In this document: piece after piece, positions 47,826 to 60,330 of the stretch
Layout of the letters: each line of letters begins with the position of its first letter
Numbering within the stretch: position 1 is the first letter of the stretch
From: Silene conica
Taxonomy: Eukaryota; Streptophyta; Magnoliopsida; Caryophyllales; Caryophyllaceae
DNA length: 64,000 bases
Direction of reading: 5' to 3'
NCBI GenBank assembly: GCA_029255685.2
Contig: CM055312.2
Location: 16,020,649 to 16,084,648, forward strand
Program-made: the position numbers and the translations under genes
The notes under the pieces: model-generated
Seen by the model: only the letters and a program-made list of their open reading frames with translations
Told to the model about the DNA's origin: nothing
The model's database searches: none

Positions 47826-50800
47826 GATATCAGGTCATTACTCAGCATGGTCCCTTGGTTACCACGCCCCATGGAGGTGGTGTCACTAGAGTGCTATGCG
47901 GATTCTCCGTTCGTGAATAGCATTGCTCTTGTCATCATGCCTAACGGATTCCAGACCCCAACAATGACATTATATGATGAAACGAAGGATCCGCTAGAGC
48001 ATATCAACCAGTACAAGCAGAAAATGATGGTGGTTACAACAACAGGGCCTGAGAAAAAGGCGTGTATGTGCAAAGGATTCGGCTCCACCTTGTCGAAAGC
48101 TGACCTCCAGTGGTTTGTAAATCTTCCTAACCAGTCAATTTCCAGTTTTGTTGGGCTAGTGAATGTATTTAATCAGCAGTTCGCCAGCAGCCGCAAGCTA
48201 GAAAAATTGTCCAGTGACCTTTACCGGATCGTCCAAAGGGTAGGAGAATCCACCAGGGATTACCTCGCCAGATTCAATAAAGAAAAAAGATCCATCCAAA
48301 GGTGTGACCCCACAACAGGAGTCAACGCCTTTAGGAGGGCGTTATACCGCGACTCCGATTTGTACAAAGATCTCACCAAGCATGTTTGTGCCACCTTCGA
48401 AGAAGTCAAGAAATTGGCAGAGGCTACTTATCGCCTAGAGGAGGATAAGTATAGAGTTGACCTGTACGAAGCCAAGTCGACTAGCGGAAAGATCACCATG
48501 GAGAAAAATAATGAAAGAGCTAAGTCCTAAAACAAGAACACACTGAACAAAGTCTCGGGAGAAGCAAATAGCACTGAGCCTCCACCAAAGCTCAACGACT
48601 ATGGATTCACCACAGGTCTTGTTGGGGTGATAAAAACAATTAGGGAGCTCGGGGCCCAAGAAGCCTCTCCCCAAGGAGAACGATAGAAGGGATGCCAGTA
48701 AACGGTGTGAATACCACAATGATATTGGCCATAATACAGAAGATTGTGTTGTACTACGAAAGGAAGTTAAGCACCTCTACAATGCTGGATGCTTGGATCA
48801 CTTGCTCCCGAAAGGGGCAAAATCTGAAAAGGTCAATACTGGTGACCAGGCCCAACCATCCCCACCTCTACCTTACTCAAAGGTCGTGAACGTCATCACA
48901 AGAGGGTCGGAGATATGCGGTCCGACCTACTCAACAGCTAAGCGCCATGCAACCGAAACCAAATGGGATCGACTAGAGTTCTCCCTCAAGGTTAGTAGAT
49001 AGGACCTAACAACCATTTTGTTCGATGAGGTAGACGTACCAGATGAGGCGGAACAACACCATAACGCCTTGATCATTACCCTTTTAATACGGCACTGCCT
49101 CATTAAGAAGATACTGGTAGACACAGGAAGGTCCGTGAATCTTATCATGCTAGAGACCCTGTAGAACATGGTTCACTAAGAAGGACCTGAAGAATAAGGC
49201 AGTGCCCTTGGTAGGTTTCAGCGGAGAAACCAAGCAATGCCTTGGAGAGATAGTGGTACCTACCTTTGCAGGGGGTATGAACAAGCAGGTACGGTATTTG
49301 GTCATTGATGTTCCTTCTGCCTATAATTTGATACTTGACCAACCGTGGATCTATGAAATGAAAGTTGTACCATCAACGTACCATCAGAACCTGAAGTTTC
49401 CTACTCCCTAGGGATACAAGAGATACGAGGTGATCATAATGAAGATTGGGATTGCTACAAGAACACCCTTAAACGCACCTTAACTGGTCCAACATTGTAA
49501 TTACAGAAAATGTGCGTCCAGAGGAAGTATATCGCACCTCCCTAGGAGGAACTCGACGAGGTAAATATGGACCCACAATTTCTAGCTAGAAGAGTACTAG
49601 TAGGGGCTGATTGTGCAGATAACATTCGTGAGCAACACATTGAATTTCTACGTACTAACATGGATTCTTTCGCCTAGTCCCACATCGACATAATTGGCAT
49701 TGATCCAAGTGTAATTACACACCGGTTAAACGTAGACCCCGACTTTCCACCAGTATAGTAGAAAAGGCGATAATTCGCTCTAGAAAGGAGCAAGGTCATG
49801 AACTAGGAGGTCGACAATAACCTCCTGACAGCAAGCAAGATCAGGGAAGTTAATTACCCAGAATGACTCTCAAATGTTGTGGTAGTACCCAAGAAGAACA
49901 ACAAATGGGGAGTGTGTGTCGATTTCAAAGATCTTAATATAGCCTGTCTAAAGGACCTGTTCCCCCTACCGCACATTGATTCCATGGTAGACACTACAGC
50001 AGGTCATGAGCTGCTCACCTTCTTAGACGCCTAGAGTGGGTACAATTAGATAAAGATGAACCTAGATGATCAAGAGAAAACAACCTTTAGATCTGATAGA
50101 GGCTTGTACTGCTACAATGTGATGCCCTTTGGCCTCAAGAATGCTTGTTCCACCTATCAGCGTCTGGTGAAAAAAATGTTTAAGGAGGAGATATGGAGAA
50201 CAATGGAAGTCTACGTAGACGACATGGTAGTTAAATCCGCAAAGGTAGAACAACATGTGTACCACCTTAAGAATACATTCTCGATCCTCAGAAAATACCA
50301 TATAAAGCTCAACCCCCTGAAATGCACTTTTGGAGTATCGTCTAGGAAATTCCTAGGGTACTTAGTAACGCAACAAGGGATAGAGGCCAGTACGGAGCAT
50401 ATCAAGGCATTACTCCAACTAGAATCTCCTCAGAAGCTAAAGGACGTACATAGGCTCACAGGAAGGGTGCCAGCTCTCAACCGGTTGATATCGAGGTCCT
50501 CAGGCAGGTGTCGACTTTTCTATGACATCCTAAGGAAGAGTCAGAAGTTTGAGTGGACGCAGGAGGATGAAAAGGCATTTGGGAGCTCAAGCAATACCTA
50601 AGCACCCCTCATCTTCTCTTCAAGCCAGAACAAAGAGAACCGTTTTACCTATATCTATTAGTAACGGAGGCAGCTATAAGTGATGTACTGGTACGAGAGC
50701 ACGAAACCATGCAGAAACCAGTGTATTAGATAAGCAAGTCTCTGTTACCTATAGAGACCAGGTACACACCTCTAAAGAAACTCGTTTTAGCACTTATTAC

Positions 50801-50914
50801 TGCTTCTACAAACTGCGTCCCTACTTTGAGTCACATACAATTTCTGTCGTAACCAACTACCCCATGAAAACCATTATGAGTAAGCCCGAACTGTCAAGTA
50901 AAATGGTTAAATGG

Positions 50915-52402
50915 TGTTGAACCATATATTCAAATACTTATATAGTATATATGTTTATGTTTTGATAATGACAAGTCTAGCTATTTATATATTATATACT
51001 CGTACGTATAATCGTGTGCTAAGTGTACAGAATATTAGTAACAAGATCTAATCAATCAAGTATAAAAGATTCAAACATATTAGTCAATGAATTGGCTAAG
51101 TCGAAGATTGATAGAAGATCACAAGCGCGCCTAATGAACTAAAGTTATATTTATCAACTATAGCTTTAGTACGAGATTGATTCAAGTTGTAGCTCGCAGC
51201 TATAACTCTATAATGAAGAAATGTTCGGAAGAAATTGTGATGGTTGAAACGATTTTGGTTTCCAAAGTCGTCGTGAACAATTAATGTTTAATTGGTATTC
51301 TATTTTTAGAATATGGAATTATTAATCTTAATGGGTTAATATAAAATATCTTTTAGTGAAAAAGGAATAAATAATTTTCTTATGAGTTAATTATTTAATT
51401 CTAATAAACTAAGGATTTTTATATAACTTAATTGTCAAATAATATAATTCTAGTAATTGTGAGAAACGGTTTTGGAAAGTCGTGTGCTATGACACATTCC
51501 ATAATCGTGTAGGGTTGTTTAAATAAATAAATATGTATTTATTTAGATATCCTAAAAACAATCTAGATTATATTATGGAATATATTTTATTATATTTTGA
51601 CAAGGTTTAGGAAGTTGCTTTTAATAAGGTTACTATTTATTTATTATATAAGATCTTTTCTAAATATGAATTAGGAAATTGATTCCTTATATAATACCTA
51701 AAGTATCTTATTAAATCTTTCCTAAATAAATTAAGATTAGATTTATGGTAGTATTACCTAATGAATAGAATTCTAGTTTAAGTAATATTCCTAAATCATC
51801 TAGGGTTTGATTTACCTAGATATATATTCCATATAAATAGACTACCTATGACACATTAATCAACAGACATACACATACATATATTCACGAAAACCGAGAG
51901 ACACCACCGATCATTGTTCTTCAAGATCCAAGCTTTAATTGTCATATTCATATCAAGATTCAAGTGCTCAAGCATTGATCTTATTCATTCAAGATTGTGA
52001 CATCAAGAAACATCGAAGACTTTATCTTATTAACGTAAGATAGATCGAGTATTTAGCGGTACTCATTGTAAGGCAAGTATTTAACGGTATTTGTCGTAGC
52101 TAGATATTTAACGGTATCTAGATAGAGTTGTGACTAACATCAAAGTCACACGAGTAGGGTTGATAAAATTGTAATCCAGAGTTGGTACTAATTTTATTAA
52201 TCGAGTATAGTGGACGTAGGTCTCAAAGTGTGAGACTGAACCACTTCAAAAATATTGTGTCTCTCTTTATTATTCGTTCTACTCGAAGATCATCATACAA
52301 CCATACATACATCAAAGAAGATTTAAAAAGAAGGCATACTCAATTCAACCCCCCCCCCCCCCCCCCCCCCTTCTTGAGTATATTATATCAATAGACTCTT
52401 CA
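50915..52402 (+). repeat. 5' LTR of a SIRE-type copia element
   Basis: TGTTGAACC (50915) to ...CTCTTCA (52402), 1488 bp, followed by a primer-binding site. It starts abruptly inside the Tat pol region. A run of 22 C at 52349-52370 lies near the 3' end, a feature of some SIRE LTRs. No second copy is in the window. Confidence 0.82.
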
Positions 52403-52404
52403 AT

Positions 52405-52416
52405 TGGTATCAGAGC
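52405..52416 (+). promoter_or_regulatory. Primer-binding site of the SIRE-type element
   Basis: TGGTATCAGAGC two bases after the LTR; complement of the initiator methionine tRNA 3' end. Confidence 0.9.
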
Positions 52417-52489
52417 CTCGTGCTCTTGATCGCCTAGCCGCGTGAGTTTTGATCCTTCTATTGATTCTATATTATATACTCTTTCAACA

Positions 52490-55400
52490 ATGGATTCCAA
52501 GCATCTCAAGTGCCCTATCTTCGATGGCAAAAACTATAGTCTATGGAAGAATATGATGAGTCATTACATCAAGGGATGTGATTAGGAATGTTGGAAGATC
52601 ATCCAAACAGGACCAAAGAAGATCTTGGTCGCCGCCGCCAATGGAACAACCTATGAAAAGATGGAAAGCGATTATGTGGAAAGCGACTACAAAATTGCAG
52701 AAAAAAACTCTAAGGCCATGAGCCTCCTACAGAACGGTATGATAACCTCAGAATTTGATAGATTCTCATCTTGTAGTTCCGCTAAGGAAATATGGGATAG
52801 TCTCGAACTTGCTTATGAAGGAACATCCGCAGTCAGGAAACATCGTATAGACTTGCTCGTTCAAAGATATGAACTTTTCAATATGGAAAAGAATGAATCT
52901 ATTGATAGCATGTCTGCACGATTTTCTTGTATTATTAATGAACTGCGGAACCTTGGCAGAAATATCGATTCTGAAGATATCATTCGAAAAATTCTTAGGA
53001 GTCTCACCAAAAAATGGCAACCTAAGGTCACGGCCATAGAGGAAGCACGTGATCTATCTAATATTACTTACCAAGAGTTGATTGGATCCTTAATGGCACA
53101 CGAGATCATACTAAATAAAGACGATGATGATTCTAAAGGGAAAGGAGTCGCCCTACAAGCCTCCACAAGCGAAGTATGCGAAGAAGAACTTGAGGACGAA
53201 ACAGTTCTATTCGCAAGACGATTTAAGAAAGCAGTTTTCAAGGGTAGATACAAAAACCCTAACAACAAAACGGTCGATAAAAAGAAAACTGACACCAAAC
53301 AAACATTCTTCAAAAGAGGATGTTTTAAGTGTGGTCAACAAGATCATATGATCAAGGATTGTCCAAGCTGGGACAAAATCAAAGACAAGTCAAAAAGAGA
53401 AAAGACCAAAACAGAGTTCAAGAAAGTAATGCTTGCTTCATGCTGGGGAGAATTAGAATCTGAGGATGACGAGGACTCAGAAGAAGAAGATGTAGCACAC
53501 TTGTGCCTAAGCAACGTCAGCCTAGATCTAATCTCAGACAACAATAATGATGAAGATGAAGCATCTCATATGTGTCTCCTTGGAGAATCCGACTCAGACG
53601 ATGACGACGATGAAGAGGTAAACTTTCTTCAACTCAAAAGTCAAGTTAAGAATTTATCTAAGGCTATGTTAATCAAATACTTTGAGAAAACCCTAGACCA
53701 ATGTCATGAGCAAAGCCTTGAATTAGATGAATTGAAGGAATAGATCCTCGATATTGCTGAGGAAAATCAACTTCTGAAAGCCAAAGCTAAGAAACTGAAA
53801 TCCAAAATAAGCATTGAAGCAAATGCTAAATTGGAAACAGTTATGTCTGAGAAAAAGGTTCTTGAGTCTAAAGTTATAGCTAATGAAGCTATAACCTCAA
53901 AACTGAAACTCAACATCAAAGAGCTTCAATCTAAAGAGTCTAACAACACTGACCACAGTGAATGTAAAAAAGAAATAGACTCCCTAAAAGACCTCCTTCT
54001 TCATGCTCAAAAGGTTCACGACAAATGGGAAGGAAGCACGAACGTTCTAAACTTCCTAACTGAACAATCCGACAACAACATGAAGATGGGGTTAGGACAC
54101 GAGTGTTATGGAAGAAGGGATCACTCAAAGTGTAAGCAAAGCCCAACAGACAGAGACTTTAGAAGAAGAAAATATGCCGATCTTCCTGAGTATTTAATAT
54201 GCACTTATTGTGGCCATACTGGACACCTCCGAGAAAACTGTGTAAAACACGCACAAGATTTTAAAACCGGAGTCAAGTTTGTCAAATCCTTAGAAATTCC
54301 AAACGACACTATTTCTATCTCTGATAGTGATGATGACAAAACTGAAAAAAGAAATATTGACCACAGATGGTTCTATAACATGACATTTGACTACGAAGAA
54401 AAGAAAAATAGAACCAAACAAACTCCTCAAACAACACACAAAAATTGGTCACCAAGAGTCCAAACTAAGACCTACACAAGAATATCAAAACCCAACTACT
54501 ACCAATATAGAAAGACCTATGTAAGACAAGTTTGGGTTAAAAAGAAAGATGTATTTGTAATTACTAACAACAAAGGACCCAAGTATGCTTGGGTACCTAA
54601 ATCCTGTCTCTGAACTTATTCGTGCAGTTTGTCGCCAAGGAAAATAACCTATGGTATCTCTACAGTGGATGCTCAAGACATATGACAGGCGACGTAAATC
54701 TATTTCGAACCCTTAAACCCTTTGATGGAGGTAAAGTCACATTTGGTGATAACAAAAAGGGAAAGATCATCGGAATTGGTAAGATAGGTATTTCATCTTC
54801 TCATACTATAAATGATGTATACCTTGTAAGTAGTCTCAAACATAATCTCATTAGTATATCCCAATTATGTGACAAAGGAAACAAAGTGGTTTTCCATTCA
54901 GATATATGTCGTATAATCTTAGAAGGCACCAGTAAAGTAATACTTGAAGGTCACAGGATGAAAAATGTTTATATGATTGATTTAAATATTGTACCTACTG
55001 ATTCTCTATCATGCATGAAAGTTACGTTAGATAATCCATGCCTATGGCACAAGAGATTTGGTCATATTAGCTCACCTATTCTAAGTAAGCTGAAAAGATG
55101 GGACTTGGTCGAAGGTCTTCCAAAGATCAAATTTGATCAAGAAAAGATGCGTGACACATGTGCACGATGTAAACACGTCAGATCATCCTTTAAGCCAAAA
55201 AGAGTGGTAAGCACAGAACAAACTCTTGAACTAGTACACATGGATCTATGTGGCCCTATGAAGGTAAGAAGCAGAGGTGGTTCCAGGATATAGAGGAAAA
55301 CCTAGAGGAACCTGATTTCAGGTTATCAAAGGAAGATCCCCTTGAAATGGAAGTTGAAGAAGGAGAACCTCAAGGAACTCATGATGAACTCAACTTGGGA

Positions 55401-57272
55401 GAAAATGGTGCGAGAGATGAAACTACAGTTGATGATACTGTAAATGACTCTCAAACCAATGACTTAGAACCCAGAGTTACAGCTAATGAAGCTGTAACTT
55501 TGAATCAAAACCAAAGGGAAGAGGCCAGAGTTATACCTGACCCTACTATAAACCCAGGTTTGGATTCAGGGGGAACAAGTCAAGACCCCGAGTCAAGTTC
55601 AGGTAATGCTAATAATCAATCAAGGAACTGGAGATACAAAGGCTCTCATCCTTTGGATAATGTCATAGGAAGCCTGACAGATGGAGTTCAGACTCGAAGA
55701 AGCTTAAATAACTTTTGCTCATTCTACTCCTTTCTCTCCACCATTGAACCTTCAAATATCAAGGAAGCTCTCGCAGAACCAGACTGGATAGTTGTCATGC
55801 AAGAAGAACTCCAGCAATTTGAAAGAAACAAAGTTTGGCATCTTGTTCCTCGACCTAAGGACAGAACTGTCATTGGAACTAGATGGGTATTCAGAAACAA
55901 ATTGGATGACACTGGAGTCATTGTGCGAAATAAGGCCAGACTAGTAGTTCAAGGATACAACCAACAGGAAGGGATCGATTATGACGAAACCTTTGCTCCT
56001 GTTGATCGTCTTGAGGCAATAAGACTATTCATTGCATTTGCAGCACACAAGGGAATGAAGCTTTTTCAGATGGACGTTAAGACTGCTTTTCTTAATGGCT
56101 ATCTCCAAGAGGAAGTATTTGTTGAACAACCTCCTGGATTTCCTGACAGCAAACTCAAGGATCATGTATTCAAATTGGACAAAGCTCTCTATGGCCTGAA
56201 ACAAGCACCTAGGGCATGGTACGACAGATTATCAAAGTTCCTATTGGAAAGTGGATTCAAGAGAGGATCTGTGGATAAAACTCTATTCCTTAAAAGCGAA
56301 AACTCAGATCTACTAGTCGTTCAGATCTATGTTGACGATATTATCTTTGGCTCAACTAATAAAAAGTTGTGCAAGTACTTCTCTGAGTTGATGACTTCTG
56401 AATTCGAGATGAGTATGATGGGAGAACTAAAGTTCTTCCTTGGACTTCAAATACAACAAACTGAAGAAGGAATCAAAGTTCATCAACAAAAATACGTCAA
56501 GGAGTTGCTAAAGAAATTCGGAATGGAAACCTCTCATGCAATGCCTACTCCAATGGTCACAGATAAGAAGTTAACCAAAGACGAAGATGGTAAGTCTGTA
56601 GATGAAACAACTTACCGAGGTATGATTGGCTCACTTCTTTATCTTACAGCAAGTCGTCCAGATATAATGTTCAGTGTCTGTGTTTGTGCGAGATTCCAAT
56701 CTGCACCAAAAGAATCACACATGATTGCAGTTAAGAGAATTTTAAGATACCTAATCGGAACCTCAAAATTATATCTATGGTATCCTATGGACTGTAACTT
56801 TAACCTAGTAGGATATTCAGATGCGGATTATGCAGGATGTTCTTTAGACAGAAAAAGTACCTCCGGACTTGCTACCTTTGTAGGTCCTTGTATTATATCT
56901 TGGGGATCCAAGAAACAAAATTCTGTCGCCCTATCAACTGCTGAAGCAGAATATATTGCAGCCGCACTGGTATGTTCTCAACTTTTATGGTTAAAGCAAC
57001 AGTTACATGATTATGGTGTTGATGTTGGATGTGTGCCTATATTATGTGATAATACGAGTGCTATTATTATATCTAAAAACCCAGCCCAGCACTCGAGAAC
57101 CAAACATATTGAAATTAGACACCACTTTCTAAGAGACCATGTTGAAAAGAAAAATATAAAATTCGAATTTTGTAGTACGGAAAAACAATGGGCAGATATC
57201 TTCACTAAACCATTGGCTAGAGAACGCTTTGAGACTTTGCGATTGGAAATTGGTTTAATCGGTGGCACCTAA
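52490..57272 (+). mobile_element. gag-pol region of a SIRE-type copia element (fossil, broken)
   Basis: Starts MDSKHLKCPIFDGKNYSLWK, a copia gag start. A gag zinc knuckle (CFKCGQQDHMIKDC) is near 53320 and a second one (CTYCGHTGHLRENC) near 54200, as in SIRE. Acidic stretches lie between. The protease-side motif LYSGCSRHMTGD is near 54660 and the pre-integrase motif LWHKRFGHIS near 55045. Reverse transcriptase spans about 55790-56500 ([22 protein letters not shown]). RNase H ends the frame ([32 protein letters not shown]). Not every expected pol domain is recognisable and there are about three or four breaks, so it is inactive. Reverse transcriptase and RNase H are otherwise well kept, implying a moderately young copy. 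Confidence 0.9.
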
Positions 57273-57500
57273 TCAAATCTTAAAAGCAAAAATAACCCAA
57301 TGACTGACTACGGTTTAGATGAGATTATATGACTGTGTCCGTATACTCCGCTGCATGTGTATGTGTGTATTCAATGATAAATTATGTGAACACAATTTTG
57401 TTATGTAATTCATATATGTGTGTGTACACAACCGAATCTCACAATAATAATACGACACATATTATAATTTACCCTACAATATTTACCTATACATATTAAT
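57273..57500 (+). other. Sequence after the SIRE pol region
   Basis: AT-rich and non-coding, with TGTGTATGTGTG runs. Presumably the start of the SIRE 3' region; no 3' LTR of this element follows, so its end is lost or outside the window. Confidence 0.45.
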
Positions 57501-58968
57501 ATTTACATATTATTAAAAAAAAAAAGGGAAAAAGAAAAACACTCTCACCTCACTCAAACCGTGTCCCAAGCTACCCCACTCCCCCTGCCACGTGTCATCT
57601 CACCAACAAACTCAAATCCCCAAATAATTACCTCACCCTCACAAAACCTCCAAAATAAAATAACCAAACTCCATTAAAATCCGATCAAAACCAACCTTTC
57701 CAACCACCATGCTGCCATCACGGCCCACTCACTCATGATTGTATGATTATTATTATTAACATTAATATTGTTGTTATTGTTATGGGTTATAATATATGAT
57801 AATATAGTATTCATGTTATTATTGTATTAAGCATATTATTAGTAATTCATGATTGTTAATATTGTTAAGGTATATTGTGAGGACAATAAGTTATTTAAAT
57901 GTTGTTATTGGTTTCATAATAATCGAGTATTGGATATATTCCATAATTAGTAAGTCTATACATGGTAAGTTTGTTTTGGCTAATGATAATCGATATGTAT
58001 AATTGGTTTAGGATAATTAAGAAGTATATGGACATGTTGATGTGAATACCTATATTTTATTATGAGTAATTGTTATAAACATGAGCAAGTAATTAATTAG
58101 TGGTGTTTGGTTATACGAATAGAGTGTGATATTAAGTAATTTTGATAGGAACTAAGTTCGAGGTGGAATATTCCTAGCAGCTGTTCAATTGTTGTTCTGC
58201 AATTTGAGGTAGGGGAATACTGTATACATGATGACGAGTGATCTGTTATTATTATGTTAACTATTTATATATTTCATTGGATGATTGGCATTATATTGAG
58301 TTGATTGTCTTATATATCCTGTTATATAATATGATGTGAAAATATTGGGTCTTGTGATACGGTGCGGAGTTATTTGGTGTTGGATCGGTGCGGAGTTATT
58401 TGGTGTTGGATCGGTGCGGAGTTTATTTGGTGTTGGATCGGTGCGGAGTTTATATGGTGTTGGATCGGTGCGGAGTTTATATGGTGTTGGATCGGTGCGG
58501 AGTTTATACGGTGTTGGATCGGTGCGGAGTTTATACGGTGTTGGATCGGTGCGGAGTTATTTGGCGATGGATCGGTGCGGAGTATATTATATTGTTGGTA
58601 TATTTATTTCTTTTTCCCTACTCAACCTCGTGGTTGACCCTGTGTATTCGTGTGACACCTGTGATGAACCAAATTATTGGGGAGCAGATTGACAGATGGC
58701 TGAGATTAAGGGGGAGCTATGGGAGCAAGAGCTTGGATCCGGACCAGACTAGAGTCTCGATCACCTTAGTCAGTTTAGCAAGAGTTGTACTTTCTTATTT
58801 TGTTAAGACTTTCGGATACAGTTGTAAGAACATGTTATGAGTTTAATTTTATTTAAGTACTGTTTATCCTTCCTTTGTTTCTACTGCCTCGGAAAACCGA
58901 GATGGTAACACCTTTATTTATCTGAGGAGTCCTAGTGCAGGCCCTTAAATAAATGGGGGTGTTACACC
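57501..58968 (+). mobile_element. LTR related to family B, 5' boundary unclear
   Basis: The last part matches the ends of the family B LTRs: CTGCAATTTGAGGTAGGGG near 58200, a TGACACC...GG block, GATGGTAACA and AATGGGGGTGTTACA at 58968. An ATT-rich run near 57748 sits where the other copies have AAT or TTA repeats. The segment from 57500 to 57740 (C-rich, CCTCACTC) may be the LTR's 5' part, but I see no TG start. It abuts the copia leader at 58969. Confidence 0.6.
58361..58590. repeat. 26/27-bp minisatellite, 9 units
   Basis: Units GGTGCGGAGTTTATATGG + TGTTGGATC start at 58361, 58387, 58413, 58440, 58467, 58494, 58521, 58548 and 58574 (spacing 26 or 27). All three plus frames stay open through it. 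It lies inside the LTR at 57501-58968; the other family B LTRs do not have it. Confidence 0.95.
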
Positions 58969-60330
58969 TAGTGTGGCCTATCCTACCAAAAAGAACAAAA
59001 TACAACTTTGGAATCCATTCAGCAATGGAACCGAAAAGCTTTTCTTGTCTTGATGTTCCATCTTTGTGTTCCATCTTGGTCAAGTAGTGGGAGTGAGCAA
59101 TCCGATCTCCATCTTTAGTCTTCTTCAAACTACATTTAAAAATTACATATATTAACCTATTTACATTCTAATTCCAAAAACATAAATTAAAGAAACATAA
59201 ATGGAGATTCGAGATCTCATAATTACATCACCAATCATGTTTCCATCATTACGAAAACATGATCAACTAAGGCCACACTAAGCAAATTACAACCGATTGC
59301 AAAAAAAACATAAATTAAACCATTCAACTACATTCAACAAAATAAAAATGCATCAACTATAAAATTATTCATTCAAGACATAATTCCGCAATTATGTAGA
59401 GTAATTTATTCAAACCACCTATTTACCAATGATTTAAATTATGTGACAATTCCGTAATTACTCACAATAATTTGAATCAATCATAATCCTATTCATATTA
59501 TCGTATAATATGAATTAATCCAAAATTATTTTAAACGGTTTTAAAATAAATGCGTACCAAAATTTGTGAACTTTTTCAAAACAACAATTATACATTATTA
59601 TTATAATGTATAAAATAAGGCTGAAATTTTTTTTCTTTAAAAAAAAAACAGCCGAACAAAAAAAATGCAAACAGCTCAAAAATAAAATAAAAACTAAAAC
59701 AGCCGAAGAAAAAGGAAAAAAAATTGGAGCAGCCGAATTTTTTTAAAAAAAACGAAAACAATTTTTTTTCTTAATGCCGTGAACTAACAGTAAAAAAACG
59801 AAACATAATTTTTTTTTTCATATGTATTAAACAAATTAATTTCATGTTGCTAATATTACAAGATCGACACAAACAACTACATGATTCAAATTAATATCTT
59901 AATATGAATATCTAAATCATGATTAAATCGATTATCCGTAGATACATTTAATCATAATTCACATGAACATCATTAAAATAATGAACCATGATGCAAAAAA
60001 ATAATTTTAACATCATGAATGCCGAAAAATATATAGCAAAAACTAATTGTTGAATAATATTCAAAACAATTTCCTTTTACATTCTAAAGTAATCCTTATT
60101 AAATCAAAACATTTACAAATTTATTATATTGTCATCTTAACAGTTTAAAACAACAATATCAATAAATCAAAAGGAAAAACAAAAACCACAAATAAAAAAA
60201 ACTTGTCACGGCTGAAAAACAAACTCGGCAGAAATTTTTTTCTCTTTTTCGGCGTTTTTTTTTCCTTTGTAAAATATCATTTATGAAAATCATATAAAAA
60301 TATTTTCGTAACCAACGCTCTGATACCACT
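58969..60330 (-). mobile_element. 5' leader of copia element D (minus strand)
   Basis: On the minus strand it starts at the primer-binding site and runs left. Its far part (59290 to 58969) shares ordered blocks with 62840-63153 on the plus strand: GTGTGGCCTTAGTT, GAGATCTCG.ATCTCC, AGAATGTAAATAGG, TGGATTCCAAAGTTGTA, TAGGCCA.ACTAG. It is cut at 58968 by the family B-like LTR. The open frame at 58853-59128 spans that junction and is not a gene. A-rich stretches dominate 59600-59830. Confidence 0.72.
60317..60330 (-). promoter_or_regulatory. Primer-binding site of copia element D
   Basis: Minus strand AGTGGTATCAGAGC next to the LTR end (…CCCACA); initiator methionine tRNA type. It sets the orientation of the LTR at 60331. 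Confidence 0.88.

Larger units (their letters stand above)
44913..50914 (+). mobile_element. gag-pol region of Tat-type element G (fossil, interrupted by a solo LTR)
   Basis: Starts MSGSSSNSSEP at 44913. After the solo LTR (45572-47617) comes a Tat-type gag core (about 47900-48500: DPLEHINQYKQ, RVGESTRDYLARFNKE). A protease-like stretch (KKILVDTGRSVNLIML) is near 49110. Reverse transcriptase spans about 49850-50600 (VMPFGLKNACSTYQRLV, VYVDDMVVKS, LNPLKCTFGVSSRKFLG), then the start of RNase H. It ends at 50914 where the SIRE-type LTR begins; the rest is not seen in the window. It is broken in many places (more than five) and looks old. Confidence 0.87.

Noticed and set aside
58336-58840. Three overlapping open frames of 91-150 codons
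   Set aside because: All three plus frames are open because of the 26/27-bp minisatellite; no protein family signature.
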